Part shown: positions 30,742 to 40,931 of the stretch, one piece after another
How the letters are laid out: each line of letters opens with the position of its first letter
Numbering within the stretch: the stretch's first letter is position 1
Assembly (NCBI GenBank): GCA_022827185.1
Contig: JAJDTM010000005.1
Location: 248,001-312,000, forward strand
DNA length: 64,000 nt
Direction: 5' to 3'
Source: Candidatus Poribacteria bacterium
Lineage (GTDB): Bacteria > Poribacteria > WGA-4E > WGA-3G
Notes under the pieces: model-generated
What the model saw: the letters and a program-made list of their open reading frames with translations, nothing else
Told to the model about the DNA's origin: nothing
Database searches by the model: none
Made by a program: the position numbers and the translations under genes

Positions 30742-32706
30742 TTGCGTTCCAAAAAACTTTTACCTCTGTATGTGCTTAGTACGCTCCTGATCGCGGGTTT
30801 GATGGGTTTCTATATTTTTATGAAAATGGACCCATCAAATCAGAGATTTGCGGAACTACCAGAAAAACTCACGCCACTTGCCGAGTTTAACCACGAATCT
30901 CTGATTTACGATGTCGCATTTTCGCCTGTGGATGCTTCACTTGTCGCGGGTGCTGGCGGCGATAACACCATAAAATTGTGGAACCTAAGCAACATGACGG
31001 AACCAAAGGCAATTCTTAAGGGGCACACCGCCGCAGTTAAATCAATAGACTTCTCACCTACAGGCGAATTGCTCGCGAGTGCAGGTTTAGATAATCAAGT
31101 TATATTGTGGAACGCGCTCTCGGCAACGAAAGTTAATTCCTTTAAGGCTCCCGCTATAGCAGTGGCTATTTCGTCGGATGGGTACTATTTGGCGACCGCC
31201 GGTAGGCACTTGAAACTCTGGGACATTCGGAACTCAAAGGAGATAACTGAAGCTGAGACACTTCCGCATGATAAATCAGTGTTACTTTGGACAGTTGACT
31301 TTTCACCCGATGGAAAATGGATCGCCTGCGGAGATGCAAATGGCGAACTCAAAGTTTGGGATATTCAGCACCAGAAACTTGTTCAATCTCTAAAGGTAAA
31401 CTCTGATAGAATTTTTTCTGTCCAGTTTTCTGCTGATAGTCAATTCCTTGTAAGTATAGGGTCCCATAGACATACGCTCTTGCGCTCACCGGAGTGGCAA
31501 CTTCACGGCAAAATACTCGGTGAAACACTCGGTTTAGATACTGCTTTTTCCCCTAATAGCAAAATGTATGCAACCTCTGATCTCAGAGGGGTGACACTCC
31601 GCTCCACTACGAATGGTGCGCGAATTGTTTCGCTTAAAGGATCTGCTGCTGCAATCATATCTCTCGCTTTTTCACCCGATGGAAATACAATTGTTGGTGG
31701 TGGTAAAAATGGCATACTTAGTGTGTGGAATATTTCAGAGCAGCAATTAGCAAAAAGTGACATCACCCAACACGATAGTGTCCGACTCATCTACTTTCTT
31801 TCAAAGGAGCATCCACCACAGCACGGCATTTCTACCAAGTTTCATAGATTGGTAAAACAAGTCCAGCACTTTTATGCGTCTCAGATGAAAAACCACAAGT
31901 TCGGGAGAAAAACCTTTACCCTTGAGACAGATGACAGCGGTAGACCGAAGGTATATCTTTTTAAAGCACAGCATCCTGACGCTTATTATCGTGAAGATAC
32001 TACTGAGAAAATCAGGGCAGAGATAACCAAACATTTTGACCGTTCAAAAAACATTTTGCTTGTTGCTGTAGATATCAGGAGCGGCATATTTTATGATAAA
32101 GATAGTAAAACAGTTGGTGTAGGGGGTGTTACACCCTTTGTATATAACGATGAACTGGACAGAGCACTCCATGGCGGTAATGCTTTCGTCTCCGCTTCCG
32201 CTGACGATTTGGAGTGGGATACGATTGCACATGAACTCGGACACGCATTCGGTTTAAAACACGATTTTCGTGGACGTAATGCCAGAATTATGTCTTACAA
32301 AAGCGGAAGATATGTGCTGTCTAAATGTGCTGCTGAATGGCTCGATAAAAGCCGATTCTTTAACCCAAGCCAGCCCTTTTTTGACAAACGCGCGACAATT
32401 GAGATGCTCTCACTTCCCGATGTTTCTGATGCCACCACCCTCCAATTTGAGGTTACCGATGAAGATGGCATGCATCAAGTCCAACTGATTGTACCAACAA
32501 TCCGGCGCGACCCGGTCACGGAACAAGGTTTCAAGCTGCACAGTTGCCAATCGCTAAACGGGGCGGAAAAGGCTACTGTTGAATTTGAATTAGTAGGAAC
32601 TATTGTTAAGGAAATTAAACTCTGGATGATGGACCTGCACGGAAACATTGTATGGAGAGAATTTGACCTCGAAGAAGAATCCGAACAACCGTCCGAAAAC
32701 CCTTAA
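30742..32706 (+). CDS. Membrane-anchored WD40 beta-propeller fused to a metzincin-type zinc protease domain (TTG start)
   Basis: N-terminal TM; WD40 repeats (LYDVAFSPVDASLVAGAGGDNTIKLWNL...); zinc site HELGHAFGLKHD with downstream Met-turn-like RIMSYKSG. Confidence 0.87.
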   Translation: MRSKKLLPLYVLSTLLIAGLMGFYIFMKMDPSNQRFAELPEKLTPLAEFNHESLIYDVAFSPVDASLVAGAGGDNTIKLWNLSNMTEPKAILKGHTAAVKSIDFSPTGELLASAGLDNQVILWNALSATKVNSFKAPAIAVAISSDGYYLATAGRHLKLWDIRNSKEITEAETLPHDKSVLLWTVDFSPDGKWIACGDANGELKVWDIQHQKLVQSLKVNSDRIFSVQFSADSQFLVSIGSHRHTLLRSPEWQLHGKILGETLGLDTAFSPNSKMYATSDLRGVTLRSTTNGARIVSLKGSAAAIISLAFSPDGNTIVGGGKNGILSVWNISEQQLAKSDITQHDSVRLIYFLSKEHPPQHGISTKFHRLVKQVQHFYASQMKNHKFGRKTFTLETDDSGRPKVYLFKAQHPDAYYREDTTEKIRAEITKHFDRSKNILLVAVDIRSGIFYDKDSKTVGVGGVTPFVYNDELDRALHGGNAFVSASADDLEWDTIAHELGHAFGLKHDFRGRNARIMSYKSGRYVLSKCAAEWLDKSRFFNPSQPFFDKRATIEMLSLPDVSDATTLQFEVTDEDGMHQVQLIVPTIRRDPVTEQGFKLHSCQSLNGAEKATVEFELVGTIVKEIKLWMMDLHGNIVWREFDLEEESEQPSENP

Positions 32707-32727
32707 TTTCACGAAAAAGGAAACCAC

Positions 32728-33240
32728 ATGCCGAAAAAAATCGCTATCTTCCCCGCCAGTTTCGATCCTGTCACCAATGGACATGTTGACCTCATTGATC
32801 GTATTTGTAATCTCGGCATCTTTGACGAACTCGTTGTTACCATCGGTGTGAATCCGGCGAAACCCGCACGCTTTACGCTTGAGGAGCGCACTGAAATGCT
32901 TCAAACCGTTATTAAACCGTATCCGCAAGCCACGATTGATGGGTATACCGGATTGACGGTGGATTATGCCCAGACGCGCGGCGCGTGTGCGATCGTCCGT
33001 GGACTGCGCGAAGTTTCCGATTTTGAATGGGAATTCAAGATGGCACGTATGAATCAACAGATCGCGCCGGATATTGATACCCTCTTCATGATGGCAAATA
33101 CGCAGTACGCACATATCAGCTCAACGCTTGTGATGGAGGTCGTGCAGATGGCGCAACGGCAGGTGAGCGAGGAAAAGCTGCGGGAGATGGTGCCAGAAAT
33201 CGTGATTGAGTTTATAAAGAAAAAATATGATGTGTTGTAA
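32728..33240 (+). CDS. coaD: Phosphopantetheine adenylyltransferase
   Basis: IAIFPASFDPVTNGHVDLIDRI, CAIVRGLREVSDFEWEFKMARMNQQIAPDIDTLFMMANTQYAHISSTLVMEV. Confidence 0.96.
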   Translation: MPKKIAIFPASFDPVTNGHVDLIDRICNLGIFDELVVTIGVNPAKPARFTLEERTEMLQTVIKPYPQATIDGYTGLTVDYAQTRGACAIVRGLREVSDFEWEFKMARMNQQIAPDIDTLFMMANTQYAHISSTLVMEVVQMAQRQVSEEKLREMVPEIVIEFIKKKYDVL

Positions 33241-33285
33241 ATGGCTATCAGTCGTCAGAGTCATCAGTTATCAGTTCGGTTTTTC

Positions 33286-33356
33286 AGTTTCCAGTCACCA
33301 GTTACGAGTTTCCAGTTCCCTCTTAACTGGTTACTGGTTACAGGTAACTGGAAACT
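33286..33356. repeat. Large imperfect inverted repeat between convergent genes, made of CAGTT-type units
   Basis: Left AGTTTCCAGTCACCAGTTACGAGTTTCCAGTT (33286-33317), right AACTGGTTACTGGTTACAGGTAACTGGAAACT (33325-33356). Confidence 0.65.
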
Positions 33357-33372
33357 ATTCCTCTGACAACTG

Positions 33373-35718
33373 TTAAAACCGATTGTCCAAACTCAGACTC
33401 ACATTGAAACCCGGTGAATTTACACCAGACCCGTGCTGACGATACCGCTTATTAAGCAGGTTCTCAACGGATAATGTCAAACGTGTGTAACTAAAGAGTT
33501 TGACACCACCGCGGATGTTGAGTGTAAACCATCCAGGCGTACCCGCATCTATAGCGGCACCATTGGCATCGAATTTAACTTCCGCAGGATCGCGTGTTGA
33601 TCCCTGAATTCGTGGGTCGCGAATGTCACTTCTGTTCAACCGTCTCTGTTCGGCTGCGCCGCGCACAAAGAACATTGCCCAATACTGCGTATTCAGCGGC
33701 TCCCACTGGATTCCGATGATGCCGTTCAACGGCGGTTCTCTTCGGGTGCGTGCTTCCCACGGCTTCTTCGGATCGGGGGCTTCACCACTAATCGTGAGCA
33801 CTTCTCCACGCAGCAACGCCACATTACCAAAAACAGACAACTCCGGAAGAATCGGAACGCGTCCAGCTGCTTCTACGCCCTGAAACTGTGCTTCATCAAT
33901 ATTATCAAACACGAGTACGTCAATACCTTCGTATTGTTTGATTAGGTCTTGGTGGAGTTGCGGTATCTCTTGACCTTCGTATGCCTCTTGAACAGGTTTG
34001 CGCCCAACTAAACCGCTAACCCGGCTGTAGAACAGCGTTAAGGTGCCACGGAAATAGGAATGTTGTGCCTTGAGTCCACCCTCGACTGTCCACGAAGTCT
34101 CCGGTCTCAGATCGGGACTCGGTGCTGTAACACCTTCATTGGTGACTTCCACCGCTGTTGTGTCATTGAGAGAGGGCGCACGGAAGGCGGTTCCAAAATT
34201 GCCGACAATGTTCAGGTAGTTTGTCAAACCGACCACTACTCCGGCACTTCCTGTCAAACTGTTGTCAAATACATTGAATTCATCAAAAGCCGGATCTCGA
34301 ACAGAGAGGTCTGCATTGGTTTGATAAAACGTCGCGCGACCACCGAGCGTGAATTCTACCCGCTCATGAACCCGAATCTCATCTTGAATATACAGACTCG
34401 CATCCCAGAACTGAGAACCGCTAATGAAGCGTCCCTTCTCTTCGTCAATATCCTCCTTACCGCCATCAGTTTTGACGGTACGGCTCTGTATCGTATCAAA
34501 ATAGAATTCAGCACCACCGACCAAACGTTGCCGAGGCAGGATCGAGCTGACCGCTTGTGCACTCAAGCCGATAGTGTTGACCGTATCATATCGATGCCGT
34601 CGTGCTGTTTCACCGCTTTTCACCTCGTTTCGCCCCTCTTTTTGGCGGTGATAAGAGGCTGTCGCTCGGAACGTGTCAATGTTCCATTCTGCCGGGTTAA
34701 CTATATAGTTGGCATAAACGAGATCACGATCTTGTGGTTCAAAAAAGAACTCGGTAAACTCTTGTGGTGCGATCTTATCATACCGCGGTGTTTGTGGTTG
34801 CCGCCACATCTGGTAAGCAACATTGATATTGCTGGTATCGCTAAGTTGATACCCAAATTTTGCGTCCGCATTAAAGGCTCTCCACCCTAAGGGACCTTCA
34901 GTGTCAATGAGCCATTTGTCAGGGATTTTATCCTTTGGTAGCGCGCTAATCTCATCGTAGTTATAGAGTTTCACGCCACTCGGCATATCGTCCACTATTT
35001 CATACTTCCGATTCTTGTAGTGGAGATCATATCCACTTCCGGGCGTTATATCACCGTAGTCTCGCACACCACCACCAACAATGAATCCAAATCGTCCTTG
35101 GTTCCCTGATACCTCTAACCGACCCAGTTTTTCCTGTGTAGCAGTCGAGTAGCGAGCAAGGAGTCGTGGGTGTATATCCCAAGTTTGCTGTGCTGGATTG
35201 ATCGGTACCGATTTCGTAAAGAAACTGACAACGCCACCCATTGCCCCGCTTCCGTATAGCATGGAACTTGAACCGAGTAACACCTCTCCGCGCTCTAACA
35301 TCTCTGGTGCGATTGTTGCCGTGTACTGATTTGGACCCGAACGAAATGTTGAGTTATTGAGGCGGACCCAATCAACTTGTACCAACGTCTGGTAACCGGT
35401 TAAACTTCGGAGCATCGGCGACCCTTGTCCGACCGTTGTCTCCTGAGCGATTACGCCAACGGAATCACGAAGTAGGTTGGATGCGTGTTCTACGTTGGTC
35501 CGTTCCAATTCTTTTAGGTTAAGCACGGTGATGGCGTTCGGGGTTCTGAACGGCTCTTTTTCAGCACGTGTAGCTGTCACCGTCACCTCCGGTACCTCCA
35601 CAACTTCTTCAGCATTATGCTTTTTTGGGGCATTATCCTTTTTCGCGAGTGTTTGTGGTGCCCAACTCACTGATAGACTTAGGGATACAATCAGGAAAAG
35701 ATAAAACGATTTTTGCAT
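33373..35718 (-). CDS. TonB-dependent outer-membrane receptor
   Basis: Signal peptide, plug domain (VTVTATRAEKEPFRTPNAITVLNLKELERT...MLYGSGAMGGVVSFFTK), C-terminal strand ...FNVSLSLDNRF. Confidence 0.94.
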   Translation of the reverse strand: MQKSFYLFLIVSLSLSVSWAPQTLAKKDNAPKKHNAEEVVEVPEVTVTATRAEKEPFRTPNAITVLNLKELERTNVEHASNLLRDSVGVIAQETTVGQGSPMLRSLTGYQTLVQVDWVRLNNSTFRSGPNQYTATIAPEMLERGEVLLGSSSMLYGSGAMGGVVSFFTKSVPINPAQQTWDIHPRLLARYSTATQEKLGRLEVSGNQGRFGFIVGGGVRDYGDITPGSGYDLHYKNRKYEIVDDMPSGVKLYNYDEISALPKDKIPDKWLIDTEGPLGWRAFNADAKFGYQLSDTSNINVAYQMWRQPQTPRYDKIAPQEFTEFFFEPQDRDLVYANYIVNPAEWNIDTFRATASYHRQKEGRNEVKSGETARRHRYDTVNTIGLSAQAVSSILPRQRLVGGAEFYFDTIQSRTVKTDGGKEDIDEEKGRFISGSQFWDASLYIQDEIRVHERVEFTLGGRATFYQTNADLSVRDPAFDEFNVFDNSLTGSAGVVVGLTNYLNIVGNFGTAFRAPSLNDTTAVEVTNEGVTAPSPDLRPETSWTVEGGLKAQHSYFRGTLTLFYSRVSGLVGRKPVQEAYEGQEIPQLHQDLIKQYEGIDVLVFDNIDEAQFQGVEAAGRVPILPELSVFGNVALLRGEVLTISGEAPDPKKPWEARTRREPPLNGIIGIQWEPLNTQYWAMFFVRGAAEQRRLNRSDIRDPRIQGSTRDPAEVKFDANGAAIDAGTPGWFTLNIRGGVKLFSYTRLTLSVENLLNKRYRQHGSGVNSPGFNVSLSLDNRF

Positions 35719-36011
35719 GGTGGCATTCTCCCATATATTTTACTGTGGTGTGTGGTATGGATATGGAACATCTTAACCTATATTCTACATATAAGCAAAT
35801 TGTATGCCATTCCCAATTCAATATGAATCGGTAGATTTCGACGCTTTTCCGCCATAATTTGTGCTATGGTGTTCATTTATTGAACAGTATTTGCAAGTGA
35901 TTCTATACAGTATATCCGGCCCTTGATTCAAAAATTAACGCTTGCATTTTGCTATAGGTTATGATAGGTTACATGACATAACTTCGTAGATCCAAAAGGA
36001 GCATTCAACAG

Positions 36012-37040
36012 ATGGCATATTTCAGGTTGAGCCTTGTTTTGATGGCATTCGCGATACTGGCCAGTGGAATCGCTGTACCAGCAGATCAAGATACGTCAAA
36101 GGGCGGTACGATCATAGGGGATATTCAAGATACAACACTTTTTGAACTTCCGATTAGTGGAGTTCGGGTTGTATTTGTAAAAGCAGATGGTCAGGAATTT
36201 GAAACGCAGTCTGATAAAGACGGACATTTTGAACGTTCGGGTCTACCGGCAGGTCGGTACACTGTCAACCTCTACAAACCAAAATACCAAGATCGTCTGG
36301 GAAAACCCGTTTCAGTTATTGATGAGGGTCGCCATTATGTCCCACTAACGATGAACATATCCAAGAATCCCGACGATAACAGCAATCGAAGCGGTGTCCT
36401 CCGGTTCCGGGCTCACAATCGCACTAAAACCGGAGGTCCAATAGAGGGACTTGAGATCATAATTACCGGAACTGTTGGAATTGATCCACCAGTAATGACC
36501 GGTATTACCGGCGTACACGGACAATACCGAAGCGATAAATTGTCTCCGGGTACCTACATCGTAACGCTCATCAAAAACGATTATCACGTTGTCTGTCCAA
36601 TGACTGTTCATCCCGACAAAATCACTAATGCCGGTATATCCATCTCAATTCCAGATAAAAACACAGATGCCAATGTTCCACCAGCACCAGAATCGGATTG
36701 GTCAAACGCAAAGAATGTTATCCACGGCAGGATTCATGAGATGATTCCGCTTTGGCCTGCCCTGAGTGATGTTAAAGTTGTGATTGAGAGCGCAGACAGG
36801 ATTGTGTTTAGTGACATATCCAACGCCGATGGCGAATACGAGTGTCGGGGTTTGTCAGCAGGTCGCTATCTCATTAGCCTCCATAAAGAGGGATATATTG
36901 AAAAAAAAGGGATGCCCCTAATTGTTACGAACAATGGAAACCATGGTCTGTGGGTTACCGAAGAAGGTATGTTTGTTAGTTATGCGACGGTTACGGACGG
37001 TAGCCTGCTTAAACTCACGCACGGAATGCGGAAACAATAG
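36012..37040 (+). CDS. Secreted protein with carboxypeptidase-regulatory-like repeats
   Basis: Repeated GxIxDTTxxxLPISGVRVxxxxxDGxxFETxSDxDGxFxxxxLPAGRYxVxLxKxxY units. Confidence 0.8.
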   Translation: MAYFRLSLVLMAFAILASGIAVPADQDTSKGGTIIGDIQDTTLFELPISGVRVVFVKADGQEFETQSDKDGHFERSGLPAGRYTVNLYKPKYQDRLGKPVSVIDEGRHYVPLTMNISKNPDDNSNRSGVLRFRAHNRTKTGGPIEGLEIIITGTVGIDPPVMTGITGVHGQYRSDKLSPGTYIVTLIKNDYHVVCPMTVHPDKITNAGISISIPDKNTDANVPPAPESDWSNAKNVIHGRIHEMIPLWPALSDVKVVIESADRIVFSDISNADGEYECRGLSAGRYLISLHKEGYIEKKGMPLIVTNNGNHGLWVTEEGMFVSYATVTDGSLLKLTHGMRKQ

Positions 37041-37116
37041 AATCACTGGGTGGACGCGCTTTTAAACCGTCCTTACCGAGGGCAGGTTTACTCGGACATT
37101 TAAAAGGGAAAGACAA

Positions 37117-38385
37117 ATGGTGCCTTTTAGGGTAACTCTCATTTTAGTTGCGTGTGTAGTTCTATATATCGCTGGAGCCGCCGCGCAGGAATCAGACACA
37201 CTGCGTGAAAAAGGCACTGTCCACGGATATATTGTTGATACAACCCCTGCACAACTTCCTATTGTTGGTGTCCGTGTTCAGATCGATAACAGAAGTGGGC
37301 ATATTTTTGAAACAATGTCTGCCGAGACAGGCGAATTCATATACAGAGATATACCCGCGGGGGATTATCAGATTAATATCCACAAGTCTGGATACCAAAG
37401 TCGAATTGGGAAGCCGGTGTCAGTCACCAACGGTGGCGTTCATTATGTTCCGTTTACAATGAACATACAGGAGAATATATTCACCGGATTCCAGAATTTG
37501 TTCAGATCCAAAGAATCGCAAGGCGGCACGCTTCAATTTCAGATTACAACCCCATCTCCGCAATCTGTTCCGATTGAAAACGCTGATATTAAAATTAGGG
37601 ATATTGATCTTATCGCTGAAAGAGTTAAAAGGGATCCTAACCTTATTGCTGACATTGAAGTCACTGGAACATCTGACGCGGATGGACAGTATCGGCGAGA
37701 CAATTTACCATCGGGACTCTACTTCGTTACCGTTAGTAAGGACAGTTATCATACTACAATTTCGATGACTGTTCGAGAAAATCGGATGACGACTGCCGCT
37801 GTAAAACTTCCTATTTCTAATGGGACTTTACCTTCACAAGAAACAGACACAAAATGGGTGATTCGTGGTAAAATTTTTGATACCAACTTTCAACAAACTC
37901 CAGTAAGCGGTGTTAAAGTCAATATTAGGGGTAGAGACTTGAAATACCCTATGAACGCTTTCTCCAATGCGGATGGCGAATATGAGTTTGACTTACTTCC
38001 AGGGCACTACATGATTTTCCTTGATAAGGACGGATATGAGGGCGCAATTGGTTTTGCTGAAGTAACTGCTGCGAGTCGGCAAAGCAGTGTCACTGTAATT
38101 AAAGAAGATATGTTCGTTGTTTACGAGGCGGTTGCGAAGGGGAATGTCCTTACGCTTAAACACGGCCTACCGAAAGAACAGAAAAGTTTTTCCGAGAAAT
38201 ATGGGGAAACGATTCAGGAAGCACTTTTCACCGCAATCATCAGTAGTATATTAGGCTTTTTCTTTTTAAGGTTCTCAAGGTTCTTAAACAAACGTCGACA
38301 AAAATATAAGATACTATGGGACTTAAGGACCGATAGACATAAACAGTTCTTAAACAAACGTCGACGAACATACAATCAGGAGTAA
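37117..38385 (+). CDS. Secreted/membrane protein with carboxypeptidase-regulatory-like repeats and C-terminal TM (paralogue of the upstream gene)
   Basis: Same repeat units as 36012..37040; C-terminal TM (ALFTAIISSILGFFFLRF) and a basic tail with duplicated FLNKRR. Confidence 0.8.
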   Translation: MVPFRVTLILVACVVLYIAGAAAQESDTLREKGTVHGYIVDTTPAQLPIVGVRVQIDNRSGHIFETMSAETGEFIYRDIPAGDYQINIHKSGYQSRIGKPVSVTNGGVHYVPFTMNIQENIFTGFQNLFRSKESQGGTLQFQITTPSPQSVPIENADIKIRDIDLIAERVKRDPNLIADIEVTGTSDADGQYRRDNLPSGLYFVTVSKDSYHTTISMTVRENRMTTAAVKLPISNGTLPSQETDTKWVIRGKIFDTNFQQTPVSGVKVNIRGRDLKYPMNAFSNADGEYEFDLLPGHYMIFLDKDGYEGAIGFAEVTAASRQSSVTVIKEDMFVVYEAVAKGNVLTLKHGLPKEQKSFSEKYGETIQEALFTAIISSILGFFFLRFSRFLNKRRQKYKILWDLRTDRHKQFLNKRRRTYNQE

Positions 38386-38387
38386 GT

Positions 38388-39389
38388 ATGTCAAAAAAGA
38401 AATTAAACTTTGCATTCATCGGATGTGGTGGCAACGCACGTGGACACGGACGCAGTGTCTCAAGTGTTGAAGACGTAGAGATTGTTGCCCTCGCGGATCC
38501 GAGTGCAGGTTCACTTGATGCGTTCAAAGAGACTGTCGGTTTGGACGATTCAGTCCCGACCTATGCTGACCATGTTGAGATGTTAACCGCTGCTAAACCC
38601 GACGCTGTCGTCATTAGTTCACCACACGGTCTACATTTCCAACATATTATGGACGCACTTGATGCCGGATGCCATGTGCATACCGAAAAACCGATGGTCT
38701 GTACGGTGGATCACGCCAAACAGGTGATAGCGAAGGTCGAAGAGACCGGCTTGCATCTGATGATTGGCTACCAACGACATCTAAGTTCTACTTATCAATA
38801 CTGTCGCAACGTGGTCCAGAGCGGTGAACTGGGTCGCGTTAACTTCGTTGCCGCGCATCAATCGCAGAATTGGTATCGGAATCAGCAGGGAAAATGGCGA
38901 CAGGATCCGTTCCTCGGCGGTGGTGGTCAACTGAACGATTCGGGGAGCCACCTGATCGACATCTTGCTCTGGGTATTGGAGGCAAGTCCCGATACCGTCT
39001 TTGCGATGATAGACAATTTGGACATTGAAGTAGATGTGCTCACTGCGATGTCAATCAAGTTTGATACGGGTGCCTTGTGCAATATCAGCATTGTTGGGCA
39101 TGCCTATGGCGGTGTGCGAGAAGCATTTTCTATCTGGTTAGAGGAAGGCGCGCTGCACCTCCGTGAAGGCAAACTCCTTCGCCAAGAACAGTCAGGATCG
39201 CCAGAACCCGTTGATGAATCCGAAATGCCAGCACAAGGCAACAAAGATGTCGCTTTTATTGAGATTATCCGCGGCGAACGGACAGAGAATCCGATCGGTG
39301 TTGAGAATGGGTTGCGTGTTATCCAATTAACAGAAGCTGCGTGGCAATCTGCCGAACTCGGTAGACCCGTCAAGGTGGATCTGAGTTGA
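38388..39389 (+). CDS. Gfo/Idh/MocA family oxidoreductase
   Basis: FAFIGCGGNARGHGRSV, HVHTEKPMVCTVDHAKQV, GGGGQLNDSGSHLIDILLWVL. Confidence 0.9.
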   Translation: MSKKKLNFAFIGCGGNARGHGRSVSSVEDVEIVALADPSAGSLDAFKETVGLDDSVPTYADHVEMLTAAKPDAVVISSPHGLHFQHIMDALDAGCHVHTEKPMVCTVDHAKQVIAKVEETGLHLMIGYQRHLSSTYQYCRNVVQSGELGRVNFVAAHQSQNWYRNQQGKWRQDPFLGGGGQLNDSGSHLIDILLWVLEASPDTVFAMIDNLDIEVDVLTAMSIKFDTGALCNISIVGHAYGGVREAFSIWLEEGALHLREGKLLRQEQSGSPEPVDESEMPAQGNKDVAFIEIIRGERTENPIGVENGLRVIQLTEAAWQSAELGRPVKVDLS

Positions 39390-39393
39390 GCTA

Positions 39394-40158
39394 ATGCTTG
39401 ATGTCCAAAACCTCAGCAAATCCATTGACAAGAAACCTTTTCTCACAGAGCTCACGTTCCAGGTAGCAGCTGGAGACTCTCTCATCCTGCTCGGCAAAAA
39501 TGGCGCAGGAAAGACACTTCTGCTCAACATCTTGGCAACCTTAGTTGAACCGACATCAGGCACCGTTGCTATTGATGGCGTTGACGCATTTGCAAACCTT
39601 AAACAGGTACGTCCGTCTATTGGATATATCCCGATCGCATTTGAGGGATACCCTGAATTGTCTGTTGTGGATTATCTCAATTTCTTCGCCGCTGCATACA
39701 AATTAGAGAAACGCGGGCGCACGGATGCAATTGCGGCAGTGCTTGAATTAATGGACATCCAACACCTACGCGATATTAAAATCGGGGTTTTGTCAACGGG
39801 TGAACGGCAGCGCCTTTTGTACGCGAAGACCTTTCTGCACGAGCCGCAGCTGTGGCTGCTTGATGAACCGCTCACACCTCTTGATCCGAGTGGACAGGTC
39901 GAGATGATAGAATTGTTTAGTGAGCTTCAAGCCATGGGAAAAGTCGTCGTAATTGCGACCAATCGCCTTGAGGATGTCCATCGGTTGGGCAGTACGGATG
40001 CACAAGACAAAAGCTACATCGGAATTCTAAGCAATGGGCAATTTGCTGTGTTCGAGAAATTTAACGAATTGCGCAATGCGAATGCTGAAGCCAATACCGC
40101 AGACTCCCTCTCATCAAATTGGTTTAATGAACTCTTTTTGGAGGTTACAAAAACATAA
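39394..40158 (+). CDS. ABC transporter ATP-binding protein (CcmA-like), no permease adjacent
   Basis: LLGKNGAGKTLLLNILATLVEPTSGTVAIDG, LSTGERQRLLYAKTFLHEPQLWLLDEPLTPLDP. Confidence 0.9.
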   Translation: MLDVQNLSKSIDKKPFLTELTFQVAAGDSLILLGKNGAGKTLLLNILATLVEPTSGTVAIDGVDAFANLKQVRPSIGYIPIAFEGYPELSVVDYLNFFAAAYKLEKRGRTDAIAAVLELMDIQHLRDIKIGVLSTGERQRLLYAKTFLHEPQLWLLDEPLTPLDPSGQVEMIELFSELQAMGKVVVIATNRLEDVHRLGSTDAQDKSYIGILSNGQFAVFEKFNELRNANAEANTADSLSSNWFNELFLEVTKT

Positions 40159-40931
40159 TGTCAGATATAGGAAAATTCTTTGACGAAAACGGATACTATT
40201 TCGCCAAAGGGGTCTATTCACCTGAAGAAATCAATGCAATGGAAAGCGATTTCGATCGGGTCGTGGATCAGCTCCTCAAAAGCGATGAGAATGTCAACGC
40301 TCGCTGGGGTGGCAGATTGATGGATGCCCTTGATGGTGGCGAGTCCGTTATTATCCATACGCACAATATCCAGAGTTTCTCTGGTGTCTGGATGCAGGCA
40401 TTCATGCAGGAGAAGTTTCTTGATGTTACCGAAGCCATCCTCGGACCGGATATTATGCTGCATCATTCAAAACTTTTCTGTAAACCCCCTGAGAAAGGCT
40501 CGCCTTTCCCGATGCACCAAGATTGGCAATACTTCCCTTCTGTCAAAGACACGATGATAGCGGCTATTATATACGTCTCAGAGGCTACCGATGAAATGGG
40601 GTGCGTTCGCGTCTATCCGGGTTCCCATAAGGAGCTTAGACGTATGGATGGTATGATGGGGAGTGGACAAAACGCTGAAGTTACTGACCGATACCCGATT
40701 GAGAACGCGACCGTTTTGGAAGCAGAACCCGGAGATGTGCTTTTCTTCAGTTACTTCACGCTGCACGGTTCAATGCCGAACCATTCAAATAAGACGCGGA
40801 AAAGCGTTCTCGTTCAGATGCTCGCTGGTGACGATGAAATTGAAGATGAAAACCGACACACCAATGTCAAACTGGTGCTCCGCGGCTGGAACCATCTCGC
40901 AACCCGCTCTTCTGTTGGAAGGATTATATAA
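40158..40931 (+). CDS. Phytanoyl-CoA dioxygenase (PhyH) family protein
   Basis: FDENGYYFAKGVYSPEEI, HQDWQYFPSVKDTMIAAIIYVSEATDEMGCVRVYPGSHKE, GDVLFFSYFTLHGSMPNHS. Confidence 0.9.
   Translation: MSDIGKFFDENGYYFAKGVYSPEEINAMESDFDRVVDQLLKSDENVNARWGGRLMDALDGGESVIIHTHNIQSFSGVWMQAFMQEKFLDVTEAILGPDIMLHHSKLFCKPPEKGSPFPMHQDWQYFPSVKDTMIAAIIYVSEATDEMGCVRVYPGSHKELRRMDGMMGSGQNAEVTDRYPIENATVLEAEPGDVLFFSYFTLHGSMPNHSNKTRKSVLVQMLAGDDEIEDENRHTNVKLVLRGWNHLATRSSVGRII

Noticed and set aside
34060-34890. 276-aa plus-strand ORF opposite the TonB receptor
   Set aside because: Antisense shadow of a well-supported CDS with no recognisable motif.
39394-40931. ABC ATPase and PhyH as a functional two-gene transport system
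   Set aside because: Genes are adjacent but no permease is present and PhyH is a non-heme iron oxygenase family; adjacency alone is not enough.
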